From: Catenulispora sp. EB89
GTDB lineage: Bacteria; Actinomycetota; Actinomycetes; Streptomycetales; Catenulisporaceae
Assembly: GCF_041261445.1 (NCBI RefSeq)
Contig: NZ_JBGCCU010000019.1
Span: 176,284 to 240,283, forward strand
Direction: 5' to 3'
DNA length: 64,000 nucleotides
Each line of letters opens with the position of its first letter. The first letter of the stretch is position 1. The position numbers and the translations under genes are program-made. The notes under the pieces were generated by a model. It saw only the letters and a program-made list of their open reading frames with translations, searched no databases and was not told the origin of the DNA. This document shows, piece after piece, positions 42,420-50,755 of this stretch.

Positions 42420-44174
42420 TCACCCCTCCGTCGTCTTGGGCGGCCCGATCCCGACGTCGCTCTGCGAAACCGCCGTGGAGATCAACGCCTGCGGACTCGG
42501 AGCCGGCCGGTGCACCGACGGGTACTTCTTCCCGGCCGGCCCCTGCACGAACGTCCGCAACACGTTGTCCGTCATCGCCGCCAGCAGCTTCGACGTCCCC
42601 TCATCGACCGGCCGGTCCCCGCACATCCGCGCCATCTGGCAGTCCCAGTACGTCATCCCCCCGGCGAAGATCCCGGCCCCCGACGGATCGGTGTAGTACG
42701 ACATCGTCGCCATCGTGGACTGCCCGCTGAACACGATCGGCGCAGCGGCGATCACATCGATGTCCGGAGGGGTCGCGTAGTTGTTCTTCACCGTGTCGTA
42801 CTCGCCGCCCAGAGAGTTCTTCAGGACCTGGTCCTTAGTAGCCCCGGTCCCGGCAAAGATCCACGAGTCCGGCTGGAGTACCCGGAACGCCCCGCCGTCC
42901 GCACCGAGCTCCCCATAAGCCGGCCCCACGATCTGAGCCTCGGGCATCTGCAACTGCGGAGAATCCCAGAACACCGTCGCCTGCGACGGGTCGGACTTCG
43001 CCAATGGGTCCTCGTTCGCATAGCGGTAGACGACCATGCGCCGGTCCTGCCCGGAGGGAGAGGGCTCCAGGCGCGCATGCCAATAGATCTCGTTCGCGCC
43101 GAAGAAACCGATGTTGGTTCCCTTGCTGCGCGCGTAAAGGGCCGCGTCGTACATCCGCCGCGTCCAGTACTCCGAGTGGCCGCCAATAAGGAGCGCCTTA
43201 TGCGCGGCGACCTGGCTGGGACGCTGGTCCACGTCGATATCCGTGGTGTAGTCGACGTCCAGCCCCAGCTTCTCCGCTTCCTCCGCCAATGGGATGTCGT
43301 ATAGGAAGGGCGCCTGATACCCGCTCCCGTTATAGGGGCGGTCGAAGGACGCCACCCTAGAGCGGTCCGAACGCTTAGAGGACAGGTCCTTAGGGCCGTA
43401 ATAGAGGCTGTACCGTCCGTAGTTGTTATACGCCTGGTACGTCAATACGGACGCCTGGAGCAACAGCGGCGAGCTCCCACTTCCCGGCGTTCCGTTGCCG
43501 GCACTGTCGTCCCGGATGATCAGAGGAATCGCATCGCCGGTGTCATGCGGCTTAGCGCGCACGATCAGCAGGTAGTAGCCCGGCGTCCAGGCCTGCGTGA
43601 TCGGGATGCGCGTGGCGACCGGCCACGAGGCCTCGACCGTGTACGTCGGCGGCCCGGAGTTCTTCACCGCGCTCGCGCTCACCGGCACGTGCGACGTGCT
43701 CCACACCACGCGGCCGCCCGCGCCGCCGTACCAGCCCATCCGGTACGCGGTCACGGACGCGGAGGACACGTACCCGGACAGGTGCAGGTCCAGAGTGTCC
43801 CCACAGGCCGCACTCACCTGGTTCACGTACCCGGCGACCGCGGACGTGTCCGAGTCGAAGCTGGCCCGCCACGAGGAGTCACCGGGCTTGGCGTTCTCGA
43901 TCCTGGACCAGCCGGCCGGCCGGACCTCGGTCGCGCACGGCGCGGACGACGGCTTGGTGCGGTCCGCGGGCAGCTTCCCGACGGGGCTCGACGGTTCCGG
44001 GGTCTGCGAGGTCACCTTCACCGGGGGACCGGCGCTGACCGCGGCCGGGGCCGCGTTGCCGGTGCAGCCGTAGCCGAGGGCGAACACCGCGGCGGCGAAG
44101 GCGGCGGAACCGGTGACGGCCTTCCAGCGCGCCGTCCCTATAGCGTTTCCCGCCGCGGAATCCCGCTTGTCCAT
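42420..44174 (-). CDS. N,N-dimethylformamidase beta-subunit-like exported protein (paralogue 2)
   Basis: 584 residues from ATG 44174, preceded by GGGAG; the open frame continues to 44417 but that part is antisense to coaE. A signal peptide with a possible lipidated Cys (AFAAAVFALGYGCTGNAAP) is followed by a Pro/Ser/Thr linker. The same domain order as paralogue 1 is seen: AYRMGWYGGAGGRVVW, GYYLLIVRAKPHD, LTYQAYNNYGRYSLY, SFDRPYNGSGYQAPFLYDIPLAEEAEKLGLDVDYTTDIDVD, IGGHSEYWTRRMYDAA, FFGANEIYWHARLE. Two exported copies in tandem suggest specialised surface hydrolases. Some stretches use rarer codons (ATA, TAG-rich antisense) than paralogue 1. Confidence 0.85.
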   Translation of the reverse strand: MDKRDSAAGNAIGTARWKAVTGSAAFAAAVFALGYGCTGNAAPAAVSAGPPVKVTSQTPEPSSPVGKLPADRTKPSSAPCATEVRPAGWSRIENAKPGDSSWRASFDSDTSAVAGYVNQVSAACGDTLDLHLSGYVSSASVTAYRMGWYGGAGGRVVWSTSHVPVSASAVKNSGPPTYTVEASWPVATRIPITQAWTPGYYLLIVRAKPHDTGDAIPLIIRDDSAGNGTPGSGSSPLLLQASVLTYQAYNNYGRYSLYYGPKDLSSKRSDRSRVASFDRPYNGSGYQAPFLYDIPLAEEAEKLGLDVDYTTDIDVDQRPSQVAAHKALLIGGHSEYWTRRMYDAALYARSKGTNIGFFGANEIYWHARLEPSPSGQDRRMVVYRYANEDPLAKSDPSQATVFWDSPQLQMPEAQIVGPAYGELGADGGAFRVLQPDSWIFAGTGATKDQVLKNSLGGEYDTVKNNYATPPDIDVIAAAPIVFSGQSTMATMSYYTDPSGAGIFAGGMTYWDCQMARMCGDRPVDEGTSKLLAAMTDNVLRTFVQGPAGKKYPSVHRPAPSPQALISTAVSQSDVGIGPPKTTEG

Positions 44175-44268
44175 TCGCTCCCGTCCCACACAGTGACCTA
44201 AAGAGTGCAGCGCCACGTTAGCCTTCTGCAGACGGCGATCGCGAACGTCCCCAGCCGAACGGAGCCCC

Positions 44269-44898
44269 ATGGAGAAGGACAAGCCGGCCACGCTAAGCGT
44301 CGGCCTCACCGGTGGCATCGGCTCGGGCAAGAGCGAGGTGCTCAACAGGCTCAAGGCCCGAGGCGCCACCGTGGTCGACGCCGACCTGGCCGCGCGCCGG
44401 GTCGTGGAACCCGGCACCGACGGCTACGACGCGGTTGTCAAGGAGTTCGGTTCCGAGGTGGTCGGGCCCGACGGGGCTCTGGACCGGCCCAAGCTGGGCG
44501 CCATCGTGTTCGCCGACCCCGAGCGGCTGGCCGCGCTCAACGCGATCGTGCACCCGCGGGTCGCCGCGCTGATGGCCGAATGGGCCGATGCCGCCCCGGA
44601 AGGCGGCATTGTCGTCTACGATATTCCGCTATTGGTCGAGGGTGGGGCGGACCGCGGGTATGCGGCCGTGATCGTGGTCGACGCCGATGAGGAAGTCCGG
44701 TATGCGCGACTGCTCGCCAACCGCGGTATGTCCCGTGCGGACGCCGCCGCGCGGATGGCGGCGCAGGCGTCGCGGGAGGACCGACTGGCGGCGGCGGATT
44801 ACGTCATCGCAAACAACGGGTCGCTCGAAGACCTCGATCAGGAAACGGATCGAGTCTGGTCCGAGCTGCTTACACTCCGCGATTCAACCATCCGATAG
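44269..44898 (+). CDS. coaE: Dephospho-CoA kinase
   Basis: 209 residues. P-loop GLTGGIGSGKSEVLNRL (about residues 12-28), the substrate-binding VVDADLAARRVVEPGTDGY, HPRVAALM and LLVEGGADRGYAAVIVVDA are diagnostic. It phosphorylates dephospho-CoA, the last step of CoA synthesis. Its position downstream of rpsA matches other actinobacteria, though here about 9.7 kb including the IS and the formamidase-like pair separates them. Divergent from the formamidase-like gene. Confidence 0.96.
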   Translation: MEKDKPATLSVGLTGGIGSGKSEVLNRLKARGATVVDADLAARRVVEPGTDGYDAVVKEFGSEVVGPDGALDRPKLGAIVFADPERLAALNAIVHPRVAALMAEWADAAPEGGIVVYDIPLLVEGGADRGYAAVIVVDADEEVRYARLLANRGMSRADAAARMAAQASREDRLAAADYVIANNGSLEDLDQETDRVWSELLTLRDSTIR

Positions 44899-44907
44899 GT
44901 TTGCCCG

Positions 44908-45918
44908 GTGACATCCCTTCCCACGCAGTCTGCTGAGCCGCAGGTGTCCGAGCCCCAGCCCGCGACGGGTTCCACCAACGCCGTCGATGCCCCGGCTGAC
45001 CTGCGCAAGCGTCCCCCCATGCCGGTCGCTCTGCTGCTCGCCGCCCGGCCGCGGCAGTGGGTCAAGAACGTTCTGGTCCTGGCCGCTCCGCTGTCGGCGG
45101 CCAAGCTCGGCCACGCCGATGTGCTGCGTACCTCCGCGATCGCCTTCGTCGCGTTCTGCTTCGCCGCGTCCTGCATCTACTTCATCAACGACGTCATGGA
45201 CGTCGAGTCCGACCGGCGCCACCCCAAGAAGCGCTTCCGCCCGATCGCCGCCGGCTGGGTCCCGATCCCGCTGGCCCTGGTCTCCGGCACGGTCTGCGGC
45301 CTCGCGGGCCTGGGGATCGCGGCCATAGCGAACTGGACCACGGTCCTGGTGGTCGCCGTCTACATGGCGCTGCACATCGTGTACTCGATGTGGTTCAAGC
45401 ACGTGCCGGTCCTGGACCTGGCGATGGTGGCCTCCGGCTTCCTGCTGCGCGCCATCGTCGGCGGCGTGGCGGCGAACCTGGAGCTCTCGCAGTGGTTCCT
45501 GCTGACCACCGGCTTCGGCTCGCTGTTCATGGTCGCCGGCAAGCGCTACTCGGAGATGGTGCTGATGGGGGAGGACGCCGCCGCTTCCCGCAAGTCGCTC
45601 TCGGAGTACTCCCAGACCTACTTGCGGTTCGTGTGGCAGGCCGCCGCCACGGTCACCATGATCACGTACTCGCTGTGGGCCTTCCAACTGGCCACCACCG
45701 CCAACGGCATCGTGGCCCACAAGTCCGCCAAGCCGTGGCTGGAGATCTCGGTCATCCCCTGGGTCTTCATCTTCCTGCGCTACTCGATGTTCATCGACTC
45801 CGGCCGCGCTGGAGAGCCCGAGGACGTCGTCCTGAAGGACCGCGTAATCATGGGTATCGGGGCCGTGTGGCTCGCGGTGTTCGCCACCGGCGTGATCCTG
45901 GTCGGCGCGCGCGGCTGA
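44908..45918 (+). CDS. ubiA: Decaprenyl-phosphate phosphoribosyltransferase (UbiA superfamily)
   Basis: 336 residues from GTG 44908, 9 bp after coaE. UbiA-type prenyltransferase with about nine helices and two Asp-rich motifs: NDVMDVESDRRHPKKRFRP (NDxxDxxxD) and YSMWFKHVPVLDLAMVASGFLLRAIVGG. The VKNVLVLAAPL and KRYSEM stretches are typical of the mycobacterial Rv3806c type, which transfers 5-phosphoribose from PRPP to decaprenyl phosphate, the first step to decaprenyl-phosphoryl-arabinose. The following dprE1 and dprE2 complete that pathway, supporting the assignment. Confidence 0.92.
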   Translation: MTSLPTQSAEPQVSEPQPATGSTNAVDAPADLRKRPPMPVALLLAARPRQWVKNVLVLAAPLSAAKLGHADVLRTSAIAFVAFCFAASCIYFINDVMDVESDRRHPKKRFRPIAAGWVPIPLALVSGTVCGLAGLGIAAIANWTTVLVVAVYMALHIVYSMWFKHVPVLDLAMVASGFLLRAIVGGVAANLELSQWFLLTTGFGSLFMVAGKRYSEMVLMGEDAAASRKSLSEYSQTYLRFVWQAAATVTMITYSLWAFQLATTANGIVAHKSAKPWLEISVIPWVFIFLRYSMFIDSGRAGEPEDVVLKDRVIMGIGAVWLAVFATGVILVGARG

Positions 45919-45941
45919 GCCGCCCCGCCGCCCGGGGCGGC
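45919..45941 (+). terminator. Hairpin between ubiA and dprE1
   Basis: GCCGCCCCG pairs with CGGGGCGGC across a 5-nt loop, immediately after the ubiA stop; no T-run follows. It may attenuate or stabilise message rather than end it, since dprE1 starts only 30 bp later. Confidence 0.5.
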
Positions 45942-45970
45942 AGTACTGAAGTCGAAATGAATATAGGGAC

Positions 45971-47365
45971 GTGAGAGACGTGGCTGTGCCACAGCAGAGT
46001 TCAACCGGCGGCGAGGTGCACTCCGAGCGCCTCTACGGCTGGGGCATGACCAGCCCCTCGGTCGCCGACGTCGCCGACCCCACGGCGATCGACCAGCTCG
46101 CCGAGCTGGTCGCCGGCGCCGGCCCGCGCGGCGTCATCGCCCGCGGCCTGGGACGCTCCTACGGCGACCCGGCGCAGAACGGCGGCGGCCGGGTCGTGCG
46201 CACCACTTCGCTCAACAAGATCCTCAACATCGACATCGAGAACGGGATCGTCACCGCGCAGTCCGGCGTCAGCCTGCACCAGCTGATGAACACGATGCTG
46301 CCGCTGGGCTGGTTCGTGCCGGTCACCCCGGGCACCCGCTACGTCACCGTCGGCGGCGCGATCGGTGCGGACATCCACGGCAAGAACCACCACAGCGCTG
46401 GCACCTTCGCCCAGCACGTGCTCTCGATGGACCTGCTCGGCGCGGACGGGCAGATCCGCACGCTGACCCCGCAGACCGAGCCGGAGCTGTTCTGGGCCAC
46501 GGCCGGCGGCATGGGCCTGACCGGGATCGTCACCCAGGCCACCATCGCGTTCAAGAAGGTCGAGACGGCCCGCATCAAGGCCGACATCTGGCGCGCCCCG
46601 GACCTGGACGGCGTCCTGGCCGAGCTCGCCGCCACCGACGAGAAGTACCCCTACACGGTGGCCTGGATCGACTGCCTGTCCACCGGCCGCAACCTCGGGC
46701 GCTCCGTGCTCACCTGCGGCGACTTCGCGAAGCTGGACGAGCTCCCGGCGAAGGTCCGCAAGGACCCGCGCAAGTTCGCTCCGTTGTCCCTGGGCAAGGT
46801 TCCTCCGGTTCCGGTCAGCGGTCTGCTGAACAAGATGACCGGCCGCGCGTTCAATGAGATGTGGTTCCGTAAGGCGCCGGTCCGTAAAGAGGGCGTGATC
46901 CAGGGTGTGGGTGCGTTCTTCCACCCTCTGGACGGGATCATGGAGTGGAACCGCGTCTATGGTCCTGCGGGATTCCTGCAGTGGCAGTTCGTGATTCCGT
47001 TCGGCGCTGAGGACACGCTGCGTCAGATCGTCGAGCAGATCTCCGCGCACGGTGCCCCGGCCGCTCTGACCGTCCTCAAGCGTTTCGGCGAAGGCAGCCC
47101 CGGCTACCTGTCGTTCCCCTCTAAGGGCTGGACTCTGGCGCTGGACTTCCCGACCAACACCGCGGGACTGGCGCAGCTGCTGGACGACATGGACGAGAAG
47201 GTGCTGGAGGCCGGCGGCCGCCTGTACTTGGCGAAGGACTCGCGGATGCGGCCCGAGCTGATGGCGGACATGTACCCGCGCCTTGAGGCGTTCCGCAAGC
47301 TTCGCGCGGAGACCGACCCGCACCAGGTGTTCATGTCGGACCAGGCGCGCCGCCTGCACCTGTAG
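45971..47365 (+). CDS. dprE1: Decaprenylphosphoryl-beta-D-ribose 2-oxidase DprE1
   Basis: 464 residues from GTG 45971 (in-frame GTG at 45980 is an alternative). FAD-binding type 4 fold: RGLGRSYGDPAQNGGG, VTPGTRYVTVGGAIGADIHGKNHHSAGTFAQHV, and C-terminal YLAKDSR with the catalytic Lys. It oxidises the 2-hydroxyl of decaprenylphosphoryl-ribose; DprE2 then reduces the keto group to give the arabinose donor. The position of the mycobacterial Cys387 (in GWNICVDFP) is Ala here (GWTLALDFP, residue 390), the substitution known to confer natural resistance to covalent benzothiazinone inhibitors. Confidence 0.95.
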   Translation: MRDVAVPQQSSTGGEVHSERLYGWGMTSPSVADVADPTAIDQLAELVAGAGPRGVIARGLGRSYGDPAQNGGGRVVRTTSLNKILNIDIENGIVTAQSGVSLHQLMNTMLPLGWFVPVTPGTRYVTVGGAIGADIHGKNHHSAGTFAQHVLSMDLLGADGQIRTLTPQTEPELFWATAGGMGLTGIVTQATIAFKKVETARIKADIWRAPDLDGVLAELAATDEKYPYTVAWIDCLSTGRNLGRSVLTCGDFAKLDELPAKVRKDPRKFAPLSLGKVPPVPVSGLLNKMTGRAFNEMWFRKAPVRKEGVIQGVGAFFHPLDGIMEWNRVYGPAGFLQWQFVIPFGAEDTLRQIVEQISAHGAPAALTVLKRFGEGSPGYLSFPSKGWTLALDFPTNTAGLAQLLDDMDEKVLEAGGRLYLAKDSRMRPELMADMYPRLEAFRKLRAETDPHQVFMSDQARRLHL

Positions 47366-47461
47366 AGGCCCGCTATACGGAGCTCTGCAGAGAGGCTTCT
47401 CTAGAGTTCGCAGTAGCTCCCCTCAGGGCCCCCGCAGCAACAACGGATTGGAACAACGGAT

Positions 47462-48217
47462 ATGAAGGACTCCCTGGGCGCGGCCCAGTCTCTGCTGGTG
47501 CTGGGCGGCTCCTCGGACATCGCCATGGCGACGGCCCGCAAGATGGCCGCCGCGCGCACCAAGAAGATCTACCTGGCCGGCCGCCCCTCCCAGCGCCTGG
47601 AGGACAACGCCGCCGAACTGCGCCGCCTCGGCGCCGCGGTCGACGTCGTCGCCTTCGACGCCGCCGCCACCGACGACCACGACAAAGTGCTCTCGCAGGT
47701 CTTCGCCACCGGCGACGTCGACGTGGTCCTGATGGCCTTCGGCGTCCTCGGCGACCAGGCGGAGGACGAAAAGGACCCGGCACGCGCCGCAGCCGTCGCG
47801 CACGTGAACTACACCGGCGCGGTCTCCAGCGGCATCGTGGTCGCCCAGGCGCTGAAGAAGCAGGGACACGGGGCACTGGTGGTTCTGTCCTCCGTCGCGG
47901 GGGAGCGCGCGCGCAGGTCGAACTTCATCTACGGCTCGTCCAAGGCCGGCCTCGACACCTTCGCCCAAGGCCTCGGCGACAGCCTGGTCGGCACCGGCGT
48001 GCACGTGATGGTGGTGCGCCCCGGCTTCGTGGACACGAAGATGACCCACGGCCTGGAGAAGGCGCCGCTGTCCACCACCCCGGACGCGGTCGCCGACGCG
48101 ATCATCGCAGGCCTGCGCCGCGGCTCGCACACGGTCTGGGCGCCGGGCGCGTTCCGCTACGTGATGTCGGGCCTGCGGCACGTCCCGCGCCCCCTGTTCC
48201 GCAAGCTGCCGCTGTAG
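47462..48217 (+). CDS. dprE2: Decaprenylphosphoryl-2-keto-ribose reductase DprE2
   Basis: 251 residues. Short-chain dehydrogenase: cofactor loop VLGGSSDIAMATARKMA, VVAFDAAATDD, and catalytic Ser-Tyr-Lys in VVLSSVAGERARRSNFIYGSSKAGLDTFAQGL. The VLGGSSDI start and RARRSNFIYGSSKAGLD are characteristic of DprE2. It reduces the product of DprE1 with NADH/NADPH. The 96-bp gap to dprE1 contains no gene. A terminator follows. Confidence 0.94.
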   Translation: MKDSLGAAQSLLVLGGSSDIAMATARKMAAARTKKIYLAGRPSQRLEDNAAELRRLGAAVDVVAFDAAATDDHDKVLSQVFATGDVDVVLMAFGVLGDQAEDEKDPARAAAVAHVNYTGAVSSGIVVAQALKKQGHGALVVLSSVAGERARRSNFIYGSSKAGLDTFAQGLGDSLVGTGVHVMVVRPGFVDTKMTHGLEKAPLSTTPDAVADAIIAGLRRGSHTVWAPGAFRYVMSGLRHVPRPLFRKLPL

Positions 48218-48237
48218 GCGCTTGTCTGTTTGTACGA

Positions 48238-48273
48238 GCGGCGCGCGCTGGGATCTCCCCCGGCGCGCGCCGC
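48238..48273. terminator. Bidirectional terminator between dprE2 and the exosortase operon
   Basis: GCGGCGCGCGC pairs perfectly with GCGCGCGCCGC around a 14-nt loop, followed by TTT. It lies between the convergent dprE2 and HAD genes, only 2 bp from the HAD stop. Confidence 0.85.
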
Positions 48274-48275
48274 TT

Positions 48276-49589
48276 TCACGTCTGAAGCAGCCAGTCGACA
48301 GCGGCGGGAAAATCAGCAGCCGTATGCCAGGTCCCAGCGACATCGGCAGCCCGCTGATACTCGCCGGTTTTCACCCGAATAGCCCTGATATCAACCCCCA
48401 CCGCCCCCGTAACATCTTTCTCAGGACGATCGCCGACAACAACGCACCGCCCGGGCCGAACACCGAGCCCCTCAAGAGCGGCAAGAAACGGCGCGGCATG
48501 GGGCTTGCGCACAGCACGTCCCCCCAGCGCATCAGAGACGACGACACACTCGAAGAACGCGGACAACCCCAACGCCCGCACCTTCCAAGCCTGCACATCA
48601 ACATCCCCATCAGTAACCACCGCGAGCCGCACCCCCGCCATCCGGAGCCGGGCCAGCGCCTCGCGCACCCCCGGATACGGCTCCAGCCGCACCGGGCGAT
48701 GAGCGCGGAAGACCGCCACCAGGCGGGCGATGAGATCGGCGGGGGTGGGGGTGATTGTGGCGGCGGTGCCGGTGCCGGCGGCCGGGGCGCTGGCGCTGGC
48801 GCTGACGGGGACGAGGGCTCGGGTGCTGGTGCTGGTGCTGGTGCTGGTGCTGGCGACGGCGACGGCTGCGGCGAGGGTTGGGGCGCTGGCCGAGGTGTCG
48901 GCTGGAGTAGTGGCAGGTTGGGAGGGGGTGGGGTTAAGGAGAGGACTGACCACATCCGCGCACGCTGCGGTCGATGTGGCGCACCCCGATGCGCTTGGCG
49001 CCGGATCGAGCGCGTCGGTGGCTGCACCCGATGCCGCCGCCGCGCTGTTGTGGCCGGCTGTCGCCTCGGTGCCTGTGGCTGCACCGAATGCTGACGCCAA
49101 CGCCGCACTGTCATGGGTGCCCAATGCCGCGATCCGGACCGCCGCGCCGGCACCCGCCGCTGTGCCGTTGTGCCCGGCTGCCGCCTCGGTGCCTGCGGCT
49201 GCACGCGATGCTGACGCCAACGCCGCACTGTCGTGTCCGGCAGCCGCGCCGATCTCCGCCGCCACGCTCGATCCCGGCTCCGTCACCGCGCCCGCGTGCC
49301 CGGCCGCCGTCCCGAACCCCACGGCGGCCAGGGCGCGGTCGATGATGCCGCCGCGGGCGGAGCCGAGGGCTGAGTCGGCTTGCAGGGCTGCAAGGAATGC
49401 GGGCTCGTCGATTCCGTGGCGGGCGGCCTCCGCTGCCACTGCGCGCCAGGCACCGTCGAGCCAGGTGGCTTGGGGGTAGAGGGTGTCGTCGAGGTCGCAG
49501 AGGACTGCCTCGATGTCGCGGGTGGTGGTGGTTAGATAACTGGCCCCTCCGACAAGATTTCGCCGCGAGCCGCCGCTGCTCAACTCCAC
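48276..49589 (-). CDS. HAD-family hydrolase with a 185-residue low-complexity insertion
   Basis: 437 residues from GTG 49589, overlapping the epimerase stop. Motif I VLCDLDDTLYPQATWL, motif II VVTDGD, Lys in RKPHAAPFL and motif IV VVVGDRPEKDVTGA are intact, as in small-molecule phosphatases (PGP/YjjG type). Between the two parts of the cap (about residues 90-278) lies an Ala/Thr/Ser/Gly/His-rich insertion with a 40-residue repeat (TAAGHNSAA.../HDSAALASA), encoded by two 120-bp DNA units at about 49048-49287 and by Ser-Thr runs. Last gene of the exosortase operon; probably acts on a sugar phosphate of the glycan pathway. Confidence 0.82.
   Translation of the reverse strand: MELSSGGSRRNLVGGASYLTTTTRDIEAVLCDLDDTLYPQATWLDGAWRAVAAEAARHGIDEPAFLAALQADSALGSARGGIIDRALAAVGFGTAAGHAGAVTEPGSSVAAEIGAAAGHDSAALASASRAAAGTEAAAGHNGTAAGAGAAVRIAALGTHDSAALASAFGAATGTEATAGHNSAAAASGAATDALDPAPSASGCATSTAACADVVSPLLNPTPSQPATTPADTSASAPTLAAAVAVASTSTSTSTSTRALVPVSASASAPAAGTGTAATITPTPADLIARLVAVFRAHRPVRLEPYPGVREALARLRMAGVRLAVVTDGDVDVQAWKVRALGLSAFFECVVVSDALGGRAVRKPHAAPFLAALEGLGVRPGRCVVVGDRPEKDVTGAVGVDIRAIRVKTGEYQRAADVAGTWHTAADFPAAVDWLLQT
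49048..49287. repeat. 120-bp tandem repeat (2 units) inside the HAD hydrolase gene
   Basis: Units at 49048-49167 and 49168-49287 share long identical stretches such as gctgacgccaacgccgcact, 120 bp apart. Frame is preserved (40 codons per unit). Confidence 0.8.
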
Positions 49590-50755
49590 GAGGCCTCCGC
49601 CCCATGCCCGACGCTCCCCGGCGCCGCGCGGCCCACGAAGTCCGGCTCCCGCAGCCGCAGCAGCCCCGCCGCCTCGGCCTCCGCGACCGCGTCGGCCACC
49701 CGCGCCGACGCGAAGCCGTCCCCATACGGGCACTCCAACGCGTCCACGCGCTTAAGCTCCGCCAGCTGACCGAAGCGGGCGACGGCCGCCAGCGCCGCGT
49801 CGCCGTCCAGCCCGACGAGCTCCGAGGCGCCGGCGGCCACGCCTTCCCAGCGCGGCGTCGAGCGGCGCAGCACCACCGCCGGGATGCCGAACCACGAGGC
49901 CTCCTCCTGCAGGCCGCCCGAGTCCGTCACCACCACGCGCGACGCGGCCAGCGCTGTCAGCATCTCGCGGTATGGCAGCGGCGCGACCACCCGGATCCCT
50001 GCTTCCGTCAGCGCGTCGAGCAGCCCCGCCGTGGCGAGGCGGTCGCGGGTGCGGGGGTGCGCGGGGAACAGCACCGGGCCGAAGGCGGGGTCCGAGGCGG
50101 CCAGGCCCGCGATGCGTACCAACAAGTCCACAAGTGCCTGCAACCGTGCGGGGGAGTCGACCGTCGACGCGCGGTGCGCCGTCACCAGCACGCCGGCGCG
50201 CGACTCGAACGGCACGCGCGGTACGCCTGATTCGCGCACCACGTCCACCACAGTGTTGCCGACGACGCGGATCCGCGCGGCGTCGACGCCCTCGTCGGTC
50301 AGGAAGCGCGCGGCCAGGGCCGTGGGTGCCAGGTGCAGTGATGCCGTGGTGGCCGCGATGCGCCGGTTGACCTCCTCCATCGACGTCTCGTTGAACGAGC
50401 GCAGCCCCGCCTCCAGGTGCACCACCGGCACGCAGGCACGCCGCGCGGCCAGGCAGAACATCGGGACCGTCATCGTGTCGCCCATCAGCAGCACGGCGTC
50501 GGCGGCGAACGCCGTCACCTCCTCGACCGCGCGCTCCAGCAGCGCGCCGAGGGCCGCTGTGGGGTCCGGCGGCAGGGTCCAGCGGGAATCAGGCTCCATA
50601 TTCAGTGAGCCCAGGAACTCCTCGCCGAGCGCCGGATCGTAGTGCTGCCCGGTGAAGACCAGGCGGGTGGGCCACTCGCGTCGCCGCAGCTCGCGGACGA
50701 CCGGCGCCAGCTTCACGATCTCCGGCCGGGTCCCGAACGGGATGGTGAGTCTCAA
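49580..50755 (-). CDS. wecB: UDP-N-acetylglucosamine 2-epimerase (non-hydrolysing)
   Basis: 391 residues. The start is probably the TTG at 50755 (TTGA overlap with the preceding stop), giving LRLTIPFGTRPEIVKLAPVVREL. Family motifs: GTRPEIVKLAP, VFTGQHYD, VHLEAGLRSF, EEVNRR, VTAHRAS, and TDSGGLQEEASWFGIPAVVLR with the Asp-Ser-Gly-Gly-x-x-x-E site. The enzyme interconverts UDP-GlcNAc and UDP-ManNAc, so the operon may build a ManNAc-type or related amino-sugar glycan. It overlaps both neighbours. Confidence 0.92.
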   Translation of the reverse strand: MRLTIPFGTRPEIVKLAPVVRELRRREWPTRLVFTGQHYDPALGEEFLGSLNMEPDSRWTLPPDPTAALGALLERAVEEVTAFAADAVLLMGDTMTVPMFCLAARRACVPVVHLEAGLRSFNETSMEEVNRRIAATTASLHLAPTALAARFLTDEGVDAARIRVVGNTVVDVVRESGVPRVPFESRAGVLVTAHRASTVDSPARLQALVDLLVRIAGLAASDPAFGPVLFPAHPRTRDRLATAGLLDALTEAGIRVVAPLPYREMLTALAASRVVVTDSGGLQEEASWFGIPAVVLRRSTPRWEGVAAGASELVGLDGDAALAAVARFGQLAELKRVDALECPYGDGFASARVADAVAEAEAAGLLRLREPDFVGRAAPGSVGHGAEASWS

